A DNA stretch of 64,000 nucleotides. Origin: an uncultured Halomonas sp. (GTDB taxonomy: Bacteria; Pseudomonadota; Gammaproteobacteria; Pseudomonadales; Halomonadaceae). Shown here in pieces: positions 16,857 through 25,868 of this stretch (positions are counted from its first letter, which is position 1; each line of letters opens with the position of its first letter). Below the pieces are notes generated by a model. That model saw only the letters and a program-made list of their open reading frames with translations, was not told the DNA's origin and did not search any database. Where the stretch lies: assembly GCF_947501415.1 (NCBI RefSeq), contig NZ_CANMVL010000002.1, positions 335,936-399,935 on the forward strand, in the 5' to 3' direction. The position numbers and the translations under genes are program-made.

Positions 16857-18488
16857 TTACTGCTTGCGCGCTTCGTCGCGCAGTACAAACTTCTGGATCT
16901 TGCCGGTGGAGGTCTTGGGCAGCTCGGTGAAGATCACCGTCTTGGGGGCCTTGAAGGTAGCCAGATGCTGGCGGCAGTGATCGATGATCTCCTGCTCGGT
17001 GACCTCGCCATACCCCACCTTGAGCTTGACGAAGGCACAGGGCGTTTCGCCCCACTTCTCGTCGGGCTTGGCCACCACGGCCGCCTCCTCCACCGCCGGG
17101 TGCGAGTAGATGCAGTCCTCCACCTCGATGGTGGAGATGTTCTCGCCACCGGAGATGATGATGTCCTTGGAGCGATCCTTGATCTCGATATAGCCGTCTT
17201 CATGCCACACGGCGAGGTCGCCGGTATGGTACCAGCCGCCCTCCAGGGCCTGCTCGGTGGCCGCCTCGTTCTTGAGATAGCCCTTCATCACGTTGTTGCC
17301 GCGCATCAGGATCTCGCCGATGGTCTGGCCATCCTTGGGCACCGGCTCCAGGGTGTTGGGGTCGGCCACACACAGCGCTTCCAGCATGTGGTAGCGCACC
17401 CCCTGACGCGACTTGAGCTTGGCCCGCTCCTCCATGGGCAGCTCGTCCCATGCCGCGCGCCAGGCGCAGGAGGTGACCGGGCCATAGACCTCGGTAAGGC
17501 CGTAGACATGGGTCACGTCGATGCCGAGGGTCTCGACGCCGGCGATCACCGAGGCGGGCGGCGCCGCGCCTGCCGTGGTGACCTTCACCGGATGATCAAA
17601 GTCGCGTTTCTGCTCGCCGGGCAGGTTTACCAGTCCATTCAGCACGATGGGGGCGCCGCTGAAGTGGCTCACCTGCTCGTCGGCGATCAGGTCCATCACG
17701 CGCTTGGCCTCGACCTTGCGCAGGCAGACATTGGTACCGGCGGCGGCGGCGATGGTCCAAGGGAAGCACCAGCCGTTGCAGTGGAACATCGGCAGGGTCC
17801 ACAGATACACGGGGTGGTGCGGCATCGCCCATACCAGGATATTGCTGGTGGCATTCAGGTAGGCACCGCGGTGGTGGTAGACCACCCCCTTGGGCTTGCC
17901 GGTGGTGCCGGAGGTGTAGTTGAGCGAGATCGCCTGCCACTCGTCCTCGGGCAGACGGTAGGCATAGTCCGGGTCACCCTCGGCCAGCAGCGCCTCGTAC
18001 TCAAGCTCGCCGATGCTTCTCCCCTCGGGCACGAACTCGGGATCGGCCACATCGATGATCAGCGGTTTTTTGTCGAGCTTGCCCACCGCTTCCTCGATGA
18101 CATCGGCGAACTCCGGGTCGACCAGGATCGCCCTGGCCTCGCCATGCTCCAGCATGTACGCGATGGCCTCGGCATCCAGACGAATATTCAGGGTGTTGAG
18201 CACGCAGCCGGCCAGCGGCACGCCGAAGTGGGCCTCGAACATCGCCGGCACGTTGGGCAGCATGGCCGCCACGGTCTCACCGGGCTGGATGCCACGCTTC
18301 TCGATGGCCGAGGCGAGTCGACGGCAGCGCTCCCAGGTGGTGCCCCAGTCGCGGCGCAACTCGCCATAGACCACCGCGGGGTAGTCCGGGTAGATCGAGG
18401 CGGTACGCTCGATAAAGGTCAGCGGTGAGAGCGGTACGTGGTTGGCGGCGGTCTTGGGCAGACCCTGTTCGAAAATGCTCTGGCTCAT
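16857..18488 (-). CDS. AMP-forming acyl-CoA synthetase (DmdB-like)
   Basis: A 543-residue adenylate-forming ligase. The AMP/P-loop motif NYTSGTTGKPKG, the YGLTEVYGP block, GWYHTGDLAVWHEDGYIEIK and the C-terminal catalytic Lys region KTSTGKIQKFVLR are intact. It activates a carboxylic acid with ATP and CoA. The overall sequence is of the medium-chain/methylmercaptopropionate ligase type (DmdB family), so a short-chain or 3-methylthio acid is likely, but the substrate cannot be read. MSQSIFEQG is chosen as the start because CGGAGC precedes it. It lies downstream of the acyl-CoA dehydrogenase gene with a hairpin between. Confidence 0.85.
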   Translation of the reverse strand: MSQSIFEQGLPKTAANHVPLSPLTFIERTASIYPDYPAVVYGELRRDWGTTWERCRRLASAIEKRGIQPGETVAAMLPNVPAMFEAHFGVPLAGCVLNTLNIRLDAEAIAYMLEHGEARAILVDPEFADVIEEAVGKLDKKPLIIDVADPEFVPEGRSIGELEYEALLAEGDPDYAYRLPEDEWQAISLNYTSGTTGKPKGVVYHHRGAYLNATSNILVWAMPHHPVYLWTLPMFHCNGWCFPWTIAAAAGTNVCLRKVEAKRVMDLIADEQVSHFSGAPIVLNGLVNLPGEQKRDFDHPVKVTTAGAAPPASVIAGVETLGIDVTHVYGLTEVYGPVTSCAWRAAWDELPMEERAKLKSRQGVRYHMLEALCVADPNTLEPVPKDGQTIGEILMRGNNVMKGYLKNEAATEQALEGGWYHTGDLAVWHEDGYIEIKDRSKDIIISGGENISTIEVEDCIYSHPAVEEAAVVAKPDEKWGETPCAFVKLKVGYGEVTEQEIIDHCRQHLATFKAPKTVIFTELPKTSTGKIQKFVLRDEARKQ

Positions 18489-18583
18489 GAGTGGCTCCGT
18501 GATCTGGCGCATGACCCTGTCGGGCTGTTCATGCTCCTGTCGAGTTGTTATGGGGGCGAGAGTGGGGCATGGCGGCTAGAGAG

Positions 18584-18605
18584 GCCGCCGGCTGGAGCCG
18601 GCGGC
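18584..18605. terminator. Hairpin after acyl-CoA dehydrogenase gene
   Basis: A perfect 10-bp stem GCCGCCGGCT / AGCCGGCGGC with loop GG, 19 bp past the acyl-CoA dehydrogenase stop. No T-run follows, so it may only weaken transcription into the ligase gene. Confidence 0.5.
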
Positions 18606-18623
18606 GCAGGCCTTGTATGGAAA

Positions 18624-20414
18624 CTAGTGGGTGACGTCGAAGGCGGCCAGGCTGGCCATGCCGGCCTCGATCACCGCGCGCTGTGCACGACCCACCGGCA
18701 ACCACTGGCGTATCACATAGTCGGCGCTCTGGCGCTTGGTGGCGTAGAACGGATCGGCACTGCCGCCGGCCTGGGCGGCGCTGGCCTTGAGCGCTGCCTG
18801 GCCCATCTGCCAGGCGCACAGCACGTGCCCGGCGAGGCTCAGGAAGGGGGTCGCGTAGGCCTGAACGGCGTCGGCCCCGCTCTCCGGGTCGGCGCCCGCC
18901 TCCAGCACCGTGGCCATGGCGGCACGCAGATCGGCAACACCAACCGCCAGGCTCTCGCCCAGTGTGGTCAGTTCGTCGCTGGCCTTGAGCGATGCCACGG
19001 TGGTATCGATATCGCCGAGCAGCCCCTCGAGGGCGGCACCGCCATCACGCTGCAGCTTGCGCCCGGCCAGATCCAGGGCCTGAATGCCGTTGGTGCCCTC
19101 GTAGATGGGCGCGATACGCGCATCGCGCAGCAGCTGGGCGGCGCCGGTCTCCTCGACAAAGCCCATGCCACCGTGAACCTGAATCCCCAGGGAGGCGATC
19201 TCCACCGCCTGATCGGTCGAGAACGCCTTGACCACCGGGATCAGCACCTCGGCACGGGCCTGAGCGGCGGCGCGCTCGGCATCATCCGCCGCATGACGCG
19301 CCACATCGAGCTGAGCGGCACAGTAGAGCGCCAGGGCCCGCAGGGCATCGGTGCGCGCGCGCATGGAAAGCAGCATGCGCCGCACATCCAGATGGTCGCT
19401 GATGTTGCAGTCATTGCGCCCCGAGCGCGGACTACGCCCCTGGGTGCGATCCAGGGCGTAGGCGGCGGCATGCTGGCAGGCACGCTCGGCCACGCCGATC
19501 CCCTGGATGCCGACCTTGTGACGCGCCTCGTTCATCATGGTGAACATATGGTTGAGGCCACGCCCCTCTTCGCCTACCAGGTAACCGATCGCGCCCTCCT
19601 GCTCACCAAAGCTCAGGGTGCAGGTAGGCGAGCCATGGATGCCAAGCTTGTGCTCGATGGAGGCGCAGACCACATCGTTGCGTTCGCCCAGCGAGCCATC
19701 GACGTTAACCAGGAACTTGGGCACCACGAACAGCGAGATACCCTTGTTGCCCTCGGGGGCATCCGGCTTGCGCGCCAGCACCAGGTGAATGATGTTCTCG
19801 GCGGCATCATGCTCGCCCCAGGTGATGAAGATCTTCTGGCCGAAGAGTCGATAGCTGCCGTCTTCCTGAGGCACGGCACGGGTCCGCACCTTGGAGAGAT
19901 CGGAGCCGGCCTGGGGCTCGGTCAGGTTCATGGTGCCCGTCCAGCTCCCCTCGACGAGCTTGGGCAGGTAGGTGGTACGAAGTGCATCGCTGCCGTGGTG
20001 AGCCAGCGCCTCGATGGCACCGGCGGTCAGCATGGGGCACAGGCCTAGCGACATGTTGGCACCGTGAAGCATCTCCTGCACCGAGCTTGCCACGACCTCG
20101 GGAAGCCCCTGGCCGCCCAGTTCCTCGGAGACACCGATGCCGTTCCAGCCCCCCTCGGCGTAGGCCTGGTAGGCCTCGACAAAGCCGTCGGGCACGCTGA
20201 CGCTGCCATCCTCACGACGGGTGCAGCCCTGCTGGTCGCCGCTGGCATTGAGCGGTGCCCAGACTTCGCCGGCCAGCTTGGCGGCCTCTTCCAGCACCGC
20301 CTCCACCAGGTCGGGACTGGTTTCCTCGAAACCGGGCAGTGCGAGAGAGCCGTGTTCGAGCAGCTCTTCCAGTACGAAGCGAAGGTCACGGACGGGAGCG
20401 GCAAAGGGAATCAT
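18624..20414 (-). CDS. Acyl-CoA dehydrogenase with C-terminal extension (DmdC-like)
   Basis: A 596-residue FAD enzyme, about 200 residues longer than ordinary acyl-CoA dehydrogenases. The core has GIGVSEELGGQGLPEVV, TEPQAGSDLSKVRTRA, HKLGIHGSPTCTLSF, the GGMGFVEETGAAQLLRDARI block and the catalytic Glu in IAPIYEGTNGIQALDL. The tail after about residue 470 is the helical extension typical of the DmdC group. That group oxidises acyl-CoA or 3-methylmercaptopropionyl-CoA to the enoyl-CoA and passes electrons to ETF. It is the first of four minus-strand acyl-CoA genes. The substrate is inferred only from family similarity. Confidence 0.9.
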   Translation of the reverse strand: MIPFAAPVRDLRFVLEELLEHGSLALPGFEETSPDLVEAVLEEAAKLAGEVWAPLNASGDQQGCTRREDGSVSVPDGFVEAYQAYAEGGWNGIGVSEELGGQGLPEVVASSVQEMLHGANMSLGLCPMLTAGAIEALAHHGSDALRTTYLPKLVEGSWTGTMNLTEPQAGSDLSKVRTRAVPQEDGSYRLFGQKIFITWGEHDAAENIIHLVLARKPDAPEGNKGISLFVVPKFLVNVDGSLGERNDVVCASIEHKLGIHGSPTCTLSFGEQEGAIGYLVGEEGRGLNHMFTMMNEARHKVGIQGIGVAERACQHAAAYALDRTQGRSPRSGRNDCNISDHLDVRRMLLSMRARTDALRALALYCAAQLDVARHAADDAERAAAQARAEVLIPVVKAFSTDQAVEIASLGIQVHGGMGFVEETGAAQLLRDARIAPIYEGTNGIQALDLAGRKLQRDGGAALEGLLGDIDTTVASLKASDELTTLGESLAVGVADLRAAMATVLEAGADPESGADAVQAYATPFLSLAGHVLCAWQMGQAALKASAAQAGGSADPFYATKRQSADYVIRQWLPVGRAQRAVIEAGMASLAAFDVTH

Positions 20415-20503
20415 CGAAGCACCTCGGGAAAAATGATAACGGCGATAGTAGATTCACTACTTTCCGTCGACCATTATCCCAAGGTCTTAAACTTGCAGAA
20501 ACT

Positions 20504-21946
20504 TCAGCCCGTCTCGGCCATCACCGGCCCCGCCAGATAGGCCTCGACCGACTCGACACCCGGCAGCGCATGTTGAACCGGCTCTTCGCTATCGTCTGGC
20601 TCGGGGAAGTGAGCGACACAGGTTTCATCCGGCAGCGGCGGCCCGACCAGGGGCTCGGCTACCTCCACATCCGGCACCAGGTCGGTAAGGTCCTCCTTGT
20701 ACTCATGTTCGGTGGCACCCTTGACCAGATCCTCGGTGATAACCAGCTCGGCGCCGCTCGCCGTCATCGGCGTACCGGCATGGAAGGGCGCCACCGGCAT
20801 CGGCGCCGGACGCACGCTACGCCGCCAGGCGAAGAACAGCACCAGGCAGATGCCCAGCGCACCGAAACTCCAGAACAGCCCGGCATCCCCCAGCTTCCCC
20901 AGCACCGGCGAGATCAGCGGCGGGCTGAGCGCCGAGCCGATCGCGTTGATCAGCAACAGGCCCTGGCTCATGCGCACCAGGGCGCCCGCCGGTGCGCGGT
21001 CGGCCGCATGCCCCAGAGCTACCGGATAGAACGAGAACACGCCGCCACCGAGCAGGAACAGCAGCCCGGCCAGGCTCCAGCTATTCAGCGGTAACCAGAG
21101 CACCGCCGCCGAGATCAGCGTGCAGAAGGCGGAGATCAGAATCAGCACCAGCTGACGGTCGTGGCGGTCGGACCAGCGTCCCACGGGATATTGCAGCACC
21201 ATTGCGCCGAGTATCACCACTGCCATCATCTGGCCGACACGGTCGACCGAGAAGCCGGCGCGCTGCAGGTAAAGCGGCAACAGGGCGTAGACCCCTGCCA
21301 CGATCAACCCGGAACCGAAGCTGCCCATGACACCGGTGGGGGTCAGCATGACCAGGCGAAACGGCGAGAGCGGCTCGGCCTTCTCGATCATGGGCGTGAA
21401 CTGAGGGATCATCGCCATCGGCAGCACCGACAGTGAGGCCAGCATGCCGATCACCATAAACGACGACGCCCCGCCCATAGCCTCGGTGACACCCAGCAAC
21501 AACTGACCGAGCACGCCTGCCGCATAGAGCGAGATCATGTAGAGGGCGAGCAGCCGGCCACGCACCCGGGCTTCGCCCGAGGCCAGCAGCCAGCTCTCGA
21601 TCACCAGATAGACCCCCACCGTGGCCCAACCACCGATCAGGCGCAGGAAAAACCAGGCCCAGGGGTCTTCAACCAGACCCTGCAGGATCACGGTGACCGC
21701 TACCAGCGAGGCGAAGCTGCCATAGGAACGGATATGACCGATGCGCAGCAGCATGCGGTCATTCAACAGGGCCCCAAGCGCCAGGCCAATAAAGTAGGCC
21801 GCCGATACCCAGCCGATCACCGCCGCCGATTCACCCGCGGCATCCAGGCGCAGCGTGATCACCGTGGCCAGAAAGCCGTTACCGATACCGAGAATAAAGA
21901 GCCCCAACAAGGGAGCGAGGGCCAGAGCCAGCAGTTGCCGCGACAT
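20504..21946 (-). CDS. MFS transporter (YcaD-like) with acidic C-terminal tail
   Basis: A 480-residue major facilitator protein. Twelve hydrophobic helices run from LLALALAPLLGLFILGIGNG to LFWSFGALGICLVLFFAW. The loop NDRMLLRIGHIRSYG and the YPVGRWSDRHDRQ block between helices 8 and 9 are typical MFS loop motifs, and the family resembles the YcaD/UMF group. After the last helix there is a cytoplasmic tail of about 90 residues rich in Asp, Glu and Pro (ITEDLVKGATEHEYKEDLTD and onward) that most relatives lack. The substrate is unknown. It is alone between the acyl-CoA genes and the hyu region. Confidence 0.8.
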   Translation of the reverse strand: MSRQLLALALAPLLGLFILGIGNGFLATVITLRLDAAGESAAVIGWVSAAYFIGLALGALLNDRMLLRIGHIRSYGSFASLVAVTVILQGLVEDPWAWFFLRLIGGWATVGVYLVIESWLLASGEARVRGRLLALYMISLYAAGVLGQLLLGVTEAMGGASSFMVIGMLASLSVLPMAMIPQFTPMIEKAEPLSPFRLVMLTPTGVMGSFGSGLIVAGVYALLPLYLQRAGFSVDRVGQMMAVVILGAMVLQYPVGRWSDRHDRQLVLILISAFCTLISAAVLWLPLNSWSLAGLLFLLGGGVFSFYPVALGHAADRAPAGALVRMSQGLLLINAIGSALSPPLISPVLGKLGDAGLFWSFGALGICLVLFFAWRRSVRPAPMPVAPFHAGTPMTASGAELVITEDLVKGATEHEYKEDLTDLVPDVEVAEPLVGPPLPDETCVAHFPEPDDSEEPVQHALPGVESVEAYLAGPVMAETG

Positions 21947-22297
21947 TGATGCATGCCTCGTACGGGAGGAAGGGAGTTAGGGGTAGGAGTCGGGTGGCAC
22001 TCAAGGCACAAGCGGCCTTGTAGCGGATGTTATATCACGCCCACGACATGCTGAGCGCGCGAATCATACGCCCGGTGCGAGGCACTGCCAATGGCTTTGT
22101 GGCCCACACTTTGTGGCACTGACACACCCTTGCGTCGGGACTAGCCAGAGCCGACCGATGCCGGGTGCCACTCACGCGTAAAACGCTCGCCCCGGGGCTG
22201 CTGATGAGAGCCACCTGGTCGCCGAGTTACACCGCTTCGGCAGGCGGCATCTTGCCTTCTGCTTTCTTGCCTCCTGCCTTTCTGCATTTCTGCCTTC
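21947..22297. other. Intergenic, with pyrimidine-rich repeat
   Basis: About 350 bp with no supported gene. From 22251 to 22297, immediately past the cupin stop, there is a run of TGCCTTCT/TGCTTTCT-like units (TTGCCTTCTGCTTTCTTGCC and so on), a low-complexity pyrimidine tract. The remainder holds no recognisable signal. Confidence 0.5.
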
Positions 22298-22585
22298 TTA
22301 CTGTTTGATCTCCACTTCGACGAAGGCAAAAGGCGCCTCGCCATCGTTGATGACGTTATGCTCGGTGCCCTCGACTCGTCTATAGCAAACACCCGCCTCG
22401 AGAGTGACCTCGCGCTCCCCCTCGGGGGTTTCCAGCCGCATCCGGCCGTCGGTCAACGGGATGATCACATAGTCATGCTCATGGCGATGCCAGCCCGTCT
22501 CCGACCCGGGTGGAAAGTCCCAACGGGTCACGATCACCTGACTGTCGTCGATTTGAAGCTGGCTCACGGCCTGTGCTCTCTGCAT
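22298..22585 (-). CDS. Small cupin-domain protein
   Basis: A 95-residue single-domain cupin. The metal-ligand pattern is partly present in GSETGWHRHEHDYVIIPLTDG (two His and later His in GTEHNVIND). Small cupins of this type bind a metal and a small ligand or act as isomerases; no substrate can be named. AGGAGG lies about ten bases before the ATG. It lies 110 bp downstream of the AraC regulator gene on the same strand. Confidence 0.8.
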   Translation of the reverse strand: MQRAQAVSQLQIDDSQVIVTRWDFPPGSETGWHRHEHDYVIIPLTDGRMRLETPEGEREVTLEAGVCYRRVEGTEHNVINDGEAPFAFVEVEIKQ

Positions 22586-22692
22586 GGCAGGACTTGCCTC
22601 CTTTTCTGTTGGCGCTTTCTGTTAGCGGTGAACGACTGGCTACCGCAGGTGCCGCGCGTATTGGGTGAGTTCAGGAACTACACCGCTGACTT

Positions 22693-23769
22693 TCACACCA
22701 GGCGATCCCGCAGTTCGCTGGCGGAATAGCCGAACCGCCTGCGAAACGCGCGGCTGAACTGCGCCTGTTCCGAGAATCCCCAGCGGTAGGCCACCTCACC
22801 GATATTGACCCCCAGGGGGAGCGACTCGAGCTCGCGATGCGCGGCCTCCAACCGCTGGGCGCGTATCCACTCGGCGACCGTATATCCGGACCCGGCAAAG
22901 AGCTTGTGCAGATAGCGCAGGGAGATGCCGCAGAAATGGGCGATGCGGGCGGGTGACAGCTCGGGGTCGCCCAGATTGGCCGAGATATAGCGCTCGATCC
23001 GCATCAGGTGGGCGGTCTTCAGATGCGACTGGTCGCTGTTCAACACCCGCTCATCCTGCTCCAGCACCATCGACAGCATGCTCAGGGCCTGTTCGAACAG
23101 GCGGCTCTGATCCTCCACGCTGCACTCGTTCACATGCAGTGAGCAGATCTTCAGGAACTCGACGAAGGCACAGCCGATGCCCTCCTGGGCGGAGAAGCAG
23201 TGCTGCGAATAGCGTTCCGGGCGCCGAATGCGGGACTTCATCGACCCCTCGGGCACCTTGAAGACCCACATATCATTGGGCGCCGCGTAGCCGAACCGAT
23301 AGGGCGCATCGCCCTGTTCGACGATGAAGTGGCCCGGTGGGCAGTTCAGGTTTCTTCCATGCTGGGAAAAGAACACCTGGGCCCGCAGCGGGATCGTCAC
23401 CAGAAACGAGGCCTGGCTATCCTCGGCAATCTGCGAGCGCGAGCGGGAGTACTCGGCCCTGTCGGAGGTGAGGCGAGACAGGGAGTAGTCACTACCCGCC
23501 GCCTTCCAGACCTTCAGCGACCCCTGGAAGGCATCCTCCTCATGGCCACCGTAGCTCAGGGTCAATGGAAAGTAGGTGTCGGAAATGATCTGCGTCCAGC
23601 GTTCCTGGGAGTTGGAGCTCAACCGTGTGTCGGGTCTTGTGCCTCCCTCGGGCCCTGTCGGCCTTGAGGCTCCAGGCAAATCAGTTGTTCCTGGTAAATC
23701 AGTGGTTCCCGGTAAACCGGCAGCTCCTGGCAACTCGGCGGATTCTGGCATTGTCGTCGTTGTATTCAT
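22693..23769 (-). CDS. AraC-family regulator, FeaR-like
   Basis: A 358-residue regulator. The middle (about residues 55-230) resembles the AraC-binding-like domain of FeaR-type regulators, and the C-terminus has two helix-turn-helix motifs: SPARIAHFCGISLRYLHKLF and NIGEVAYRWGFSEQAQFSRA. The N-terminus is unusual: LPG repeats every six residues (positions 13, 19, 25 and 31), a low-complexity lead of about 35 residues. AGAGAGGAG lies directly before the ATG. It lies downstream of hyuB, so it may control the hyu genes; that is an inference from position only. Confidence 0.85.
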   Translation of the reverse strand: MNTTTTMPESAELPGAAGLPGTTDLPGTTDLPGASRPTGPEGGTRPDTRLSSNSQERWTQIISDTYFPLTLSYGGHEEDAFQGSLKVWKAAGSDYSLSRLTSDRAEYSRSRSQIAEDSQASFLVTIPLRAQVFFSQHGRNLNCPPGHFIVEQGDAPYRFGYAAPNDMWVFKVPEGSMKSRIRRPERYSQHCFSAQEGIGCAFVEFLKICSLHVNECSVEDQSRLFEQALSMLSMVLEQDERVLNSDQSHLKTAHLMRIERYISANLGDPELSPARIAHFCGISLRYLHKLFAGSGYTVAEWIRAQRLEAAHRELESLPLGVNIGEVAYRWGFSEQAQFSRAFRRRFGYSASELRDRLV

Positions 23770-23898
23770 GCCACTCCTCTCTCTGTTCGCGCCGTGTCTG
23801 TGCGTGTCGCAACGAAGGCGAGACTCCGGAGGCCCGACCCGAACTGATCGGGCCAGGATCCTACCGAAGTCTCGCCGTTCACCTTCGCGATCGCAATA

Positions 23899-25866
23899 TC
23901 ACGTCCAGAAACTGGATGAGCGCTTGGCCAGCGAGTCACGATACTGTTGCGTCGACTTCTCCAGCAGCTCGCCGGTGCCCCAGTCCAGCACCACGCCGTA
24001 GCGACGAATCACGTCCAGGACATTCAGCTCGCCATCTCGGTACTGTTTGGCGACGTCCTCGGGTGGGGTCTGCAGCCACTCCCGCCGATTCGCCCGAATC
24101 CACTCGCGGGCCTTGGCGGTGCCCTCGGTGTCGATCACATAGTCATCGACATCGGGGTCGTTGACTTGGATCACCACGCCATAGTCACACTCGGCGCGCT
24201 CGACGGATACGTAGCCATCGATCACATCTTCCAGCACCGCTTGTGCATCGCGCTCCAGCGGGTCACCGAAGCCACCGCCACCCGCCGAGGGGCGCGTGAA
24301 GGTATCACCGGAGCGTACCGTCACATTCGAGAAGGTGGCACCCAGATACTTCTCATCCGGCGTTCCCTTGTTGATCCACACCCCGTGCGGGACGGAGGGC
24401 AGCCCGCCATTCACACCCCAGGTCACCGAACGGCCGCGGTCACAGCAGTAGCTCATCACCGTCTTGTCGACCTGGGTCAGCTTGCCTCCCTTCTCGACAC
24501 CACACCCCCCGCGGAAGCGGCCCGGCCCGGCAGAGTCCATGCTGATCTCGTGACACATGGTCAGTACGGGGTTCAGCCTCTCCTGCCCTTCCACCGGCTG
24601 AACCGCCAGCCCGGTGCCGAACACCGGCGAAGTGGCCGATGAGCCATCCTTGGTCTGACGGCCGCCCCAGCCGCCGGCCATCCAGTCATACCACATGAAG
24701 TAGTCGCCGCTGCCGGTGCGTCCATCATTACCGCCGATCAGCAGGTACTCCAGGTTGAAGGCACAGGCCATGGCACGCTCCGGCATGACCCCGCTCCACA
24801 GCTCGAAGATACCGTTCATTACCTTCTCGTAGGGGCCAGAGCAGAAACCGGTGACCGCATGAGGCCAGCCCGCGTTCACCACGCTGCCCTCTTCACCGAT
24901 ATTGGCCGTCACCGCGCGATAGAACCCGGAATTGAGCGGAACATCGGGGAAGAAGGTCTTGGTACCCGCATAGATGGCGGAGTGGGTCGTGCCATAGCTG
25001 GAGTTGAGGAAGGTGGAGACCGCAGGCGCCGAACCCGACAGGTCATAGTGAATGCCGTTGCCATCCAGCGTCAGCTTGATGCGGATTGGCACCATCCCCT
25101 CACCCAGCGCAGGGTCGGCATCGATATAGTCGACCGTCTCCCACTCGCCCTTGGGCATTCCCGCCAGACTCTTGAGAACGACCCGCTCGACATAGTCCTG
25201 GGTCTCCTGCATGGCCGCCACCACGGTGGCCTTGGAGTATTTGTCGACCAGACGCAGGACCTCACGCTCACAGACCGCCGTGGCCTCTGCCTGGGCCTGC
25301 AGATCCCCCAGGGCCTGGGCCGGGGCGCGGGTGTTGGAGACCAGCAACTGAGCGACATCGTGCAGGAACACGCCCTCGCGCCAGACACGCACCGGCGTGA
25401 TGCGAAGCCCCTCGCTGAAGTGGGTGCTGGCGTTGATGTCGAAGGAGCCCGGCACGCTGCCGCCGATATCCGCCCAGTGCCCCTTGTTCTGGGCAAAGCC
25501 GATGATCTCCCCCTCGGAAAAGATCGGGCGAATGAAGCTGACATCGTTGAGGTGGGTACCGCCACGATAAGGGTCGTTGATGGCGAAGACATCACCGGGG
25601 TGAATATCGTCGGCAAACTCCTCGAGCACCGCCTTGCACTGGAAGTGCAGGGTGCCGACGTGCACCGCGATGTCGCCGCTGCCCTGCATGACCGTATTGC
25701 CCTCGGCATCGCACAGCGCGGAGGAGAAGTCGCGCGAGTAGATGACGAACGAGTAACAGGTACGCAGGATCTGCTCGCTCATCAGGTCGACGCTGGTCGC
25801 GAAGGCGTTCTTGAGGACTTCGAAGGTAACCGGATCGAGAGCGTTGTCCTTGTTGGTATGTGCCAT
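23899..25866 (-). CDS. hyuB: Hydantoinase B/oxoprolinase family subunit
   Basis: A protein of about 655 residues of the HyuB/hydantoinase B family. It starts near MAHTNKDNALDPVTFEVLKN and has the blocks INDPYRGGTHLNDVSFIRPI, GHWADIGGSVPGS and, near the C-terminus, RPSAGGGGFGDPLERD. With HyuA it forms an ATP-dependent ring-opening enzyme, or a related carboxylase such as acetophenone or acetone carboxylase beta/alpha-type subunits. The start is set at the ATG two bases after the hyuA stop, with AGGAGG seven bases upstream; an ATG overlapping the hyuA stop has the same signal one base away. The substrate is unknown. Confidence 0.85.
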   Translation of the reverse strand: MAHTNKDNALDPVTFEVLKNAFATSVDLMSEQILRTCYSFVIYSRDFSSALCDAEGNTVMQGSGDIAVHVGTLHFQCKAVLEEFADDIHPGDVFAINDPYRGGTHLNDVSFIRPIFSEGEIIGFAQNKGHWADIGGSVPGSFDINASTHFSEGLRITPVRVWREGVFLHDVAQLLVSNTRAPAQALGDLQAQAEATAVCEREVLRLVDKYSKATVVAAMQETQDYVERVVLKSLAGMPKGEWETVDYIDADPALGEGMVPIRIKLTLDGNGIHYDLSGSAPAVSTFLNSSYGTTHSAIYAGTKTFFPDVPLNSGFYRAVTANIGEEGSVVNAGWPHAVTGFCSGPYEKVMNGIFELWSGVMPERAMACAFNLEYLLIGGNDGRTGSGDYFMWYDWMAGGWGGRQTKDGSSATSPVFGTGLAVQPVEGQERLNPVLTMCHEISMDSAGPGRFRGGCGVEKGGKLTQVDKTVMSYCCDRGRSVTWGVNGGLPSVPHGVWINKGTPDEKYLGATFSNVTVRSGDTFTRPSAGGGGFGDPLERDAQAVLEDVIDGYVSVERAECDYGVVIQVNDPDVDDYVIDTEGTAKAREWIRANRREWLQTPPEDVAKQYRDGELNVLDVIRRYGVVLDWGTGELLEKSTQQYRDSLAKRSSSFWT

Positions 25867-25868
25867 GA

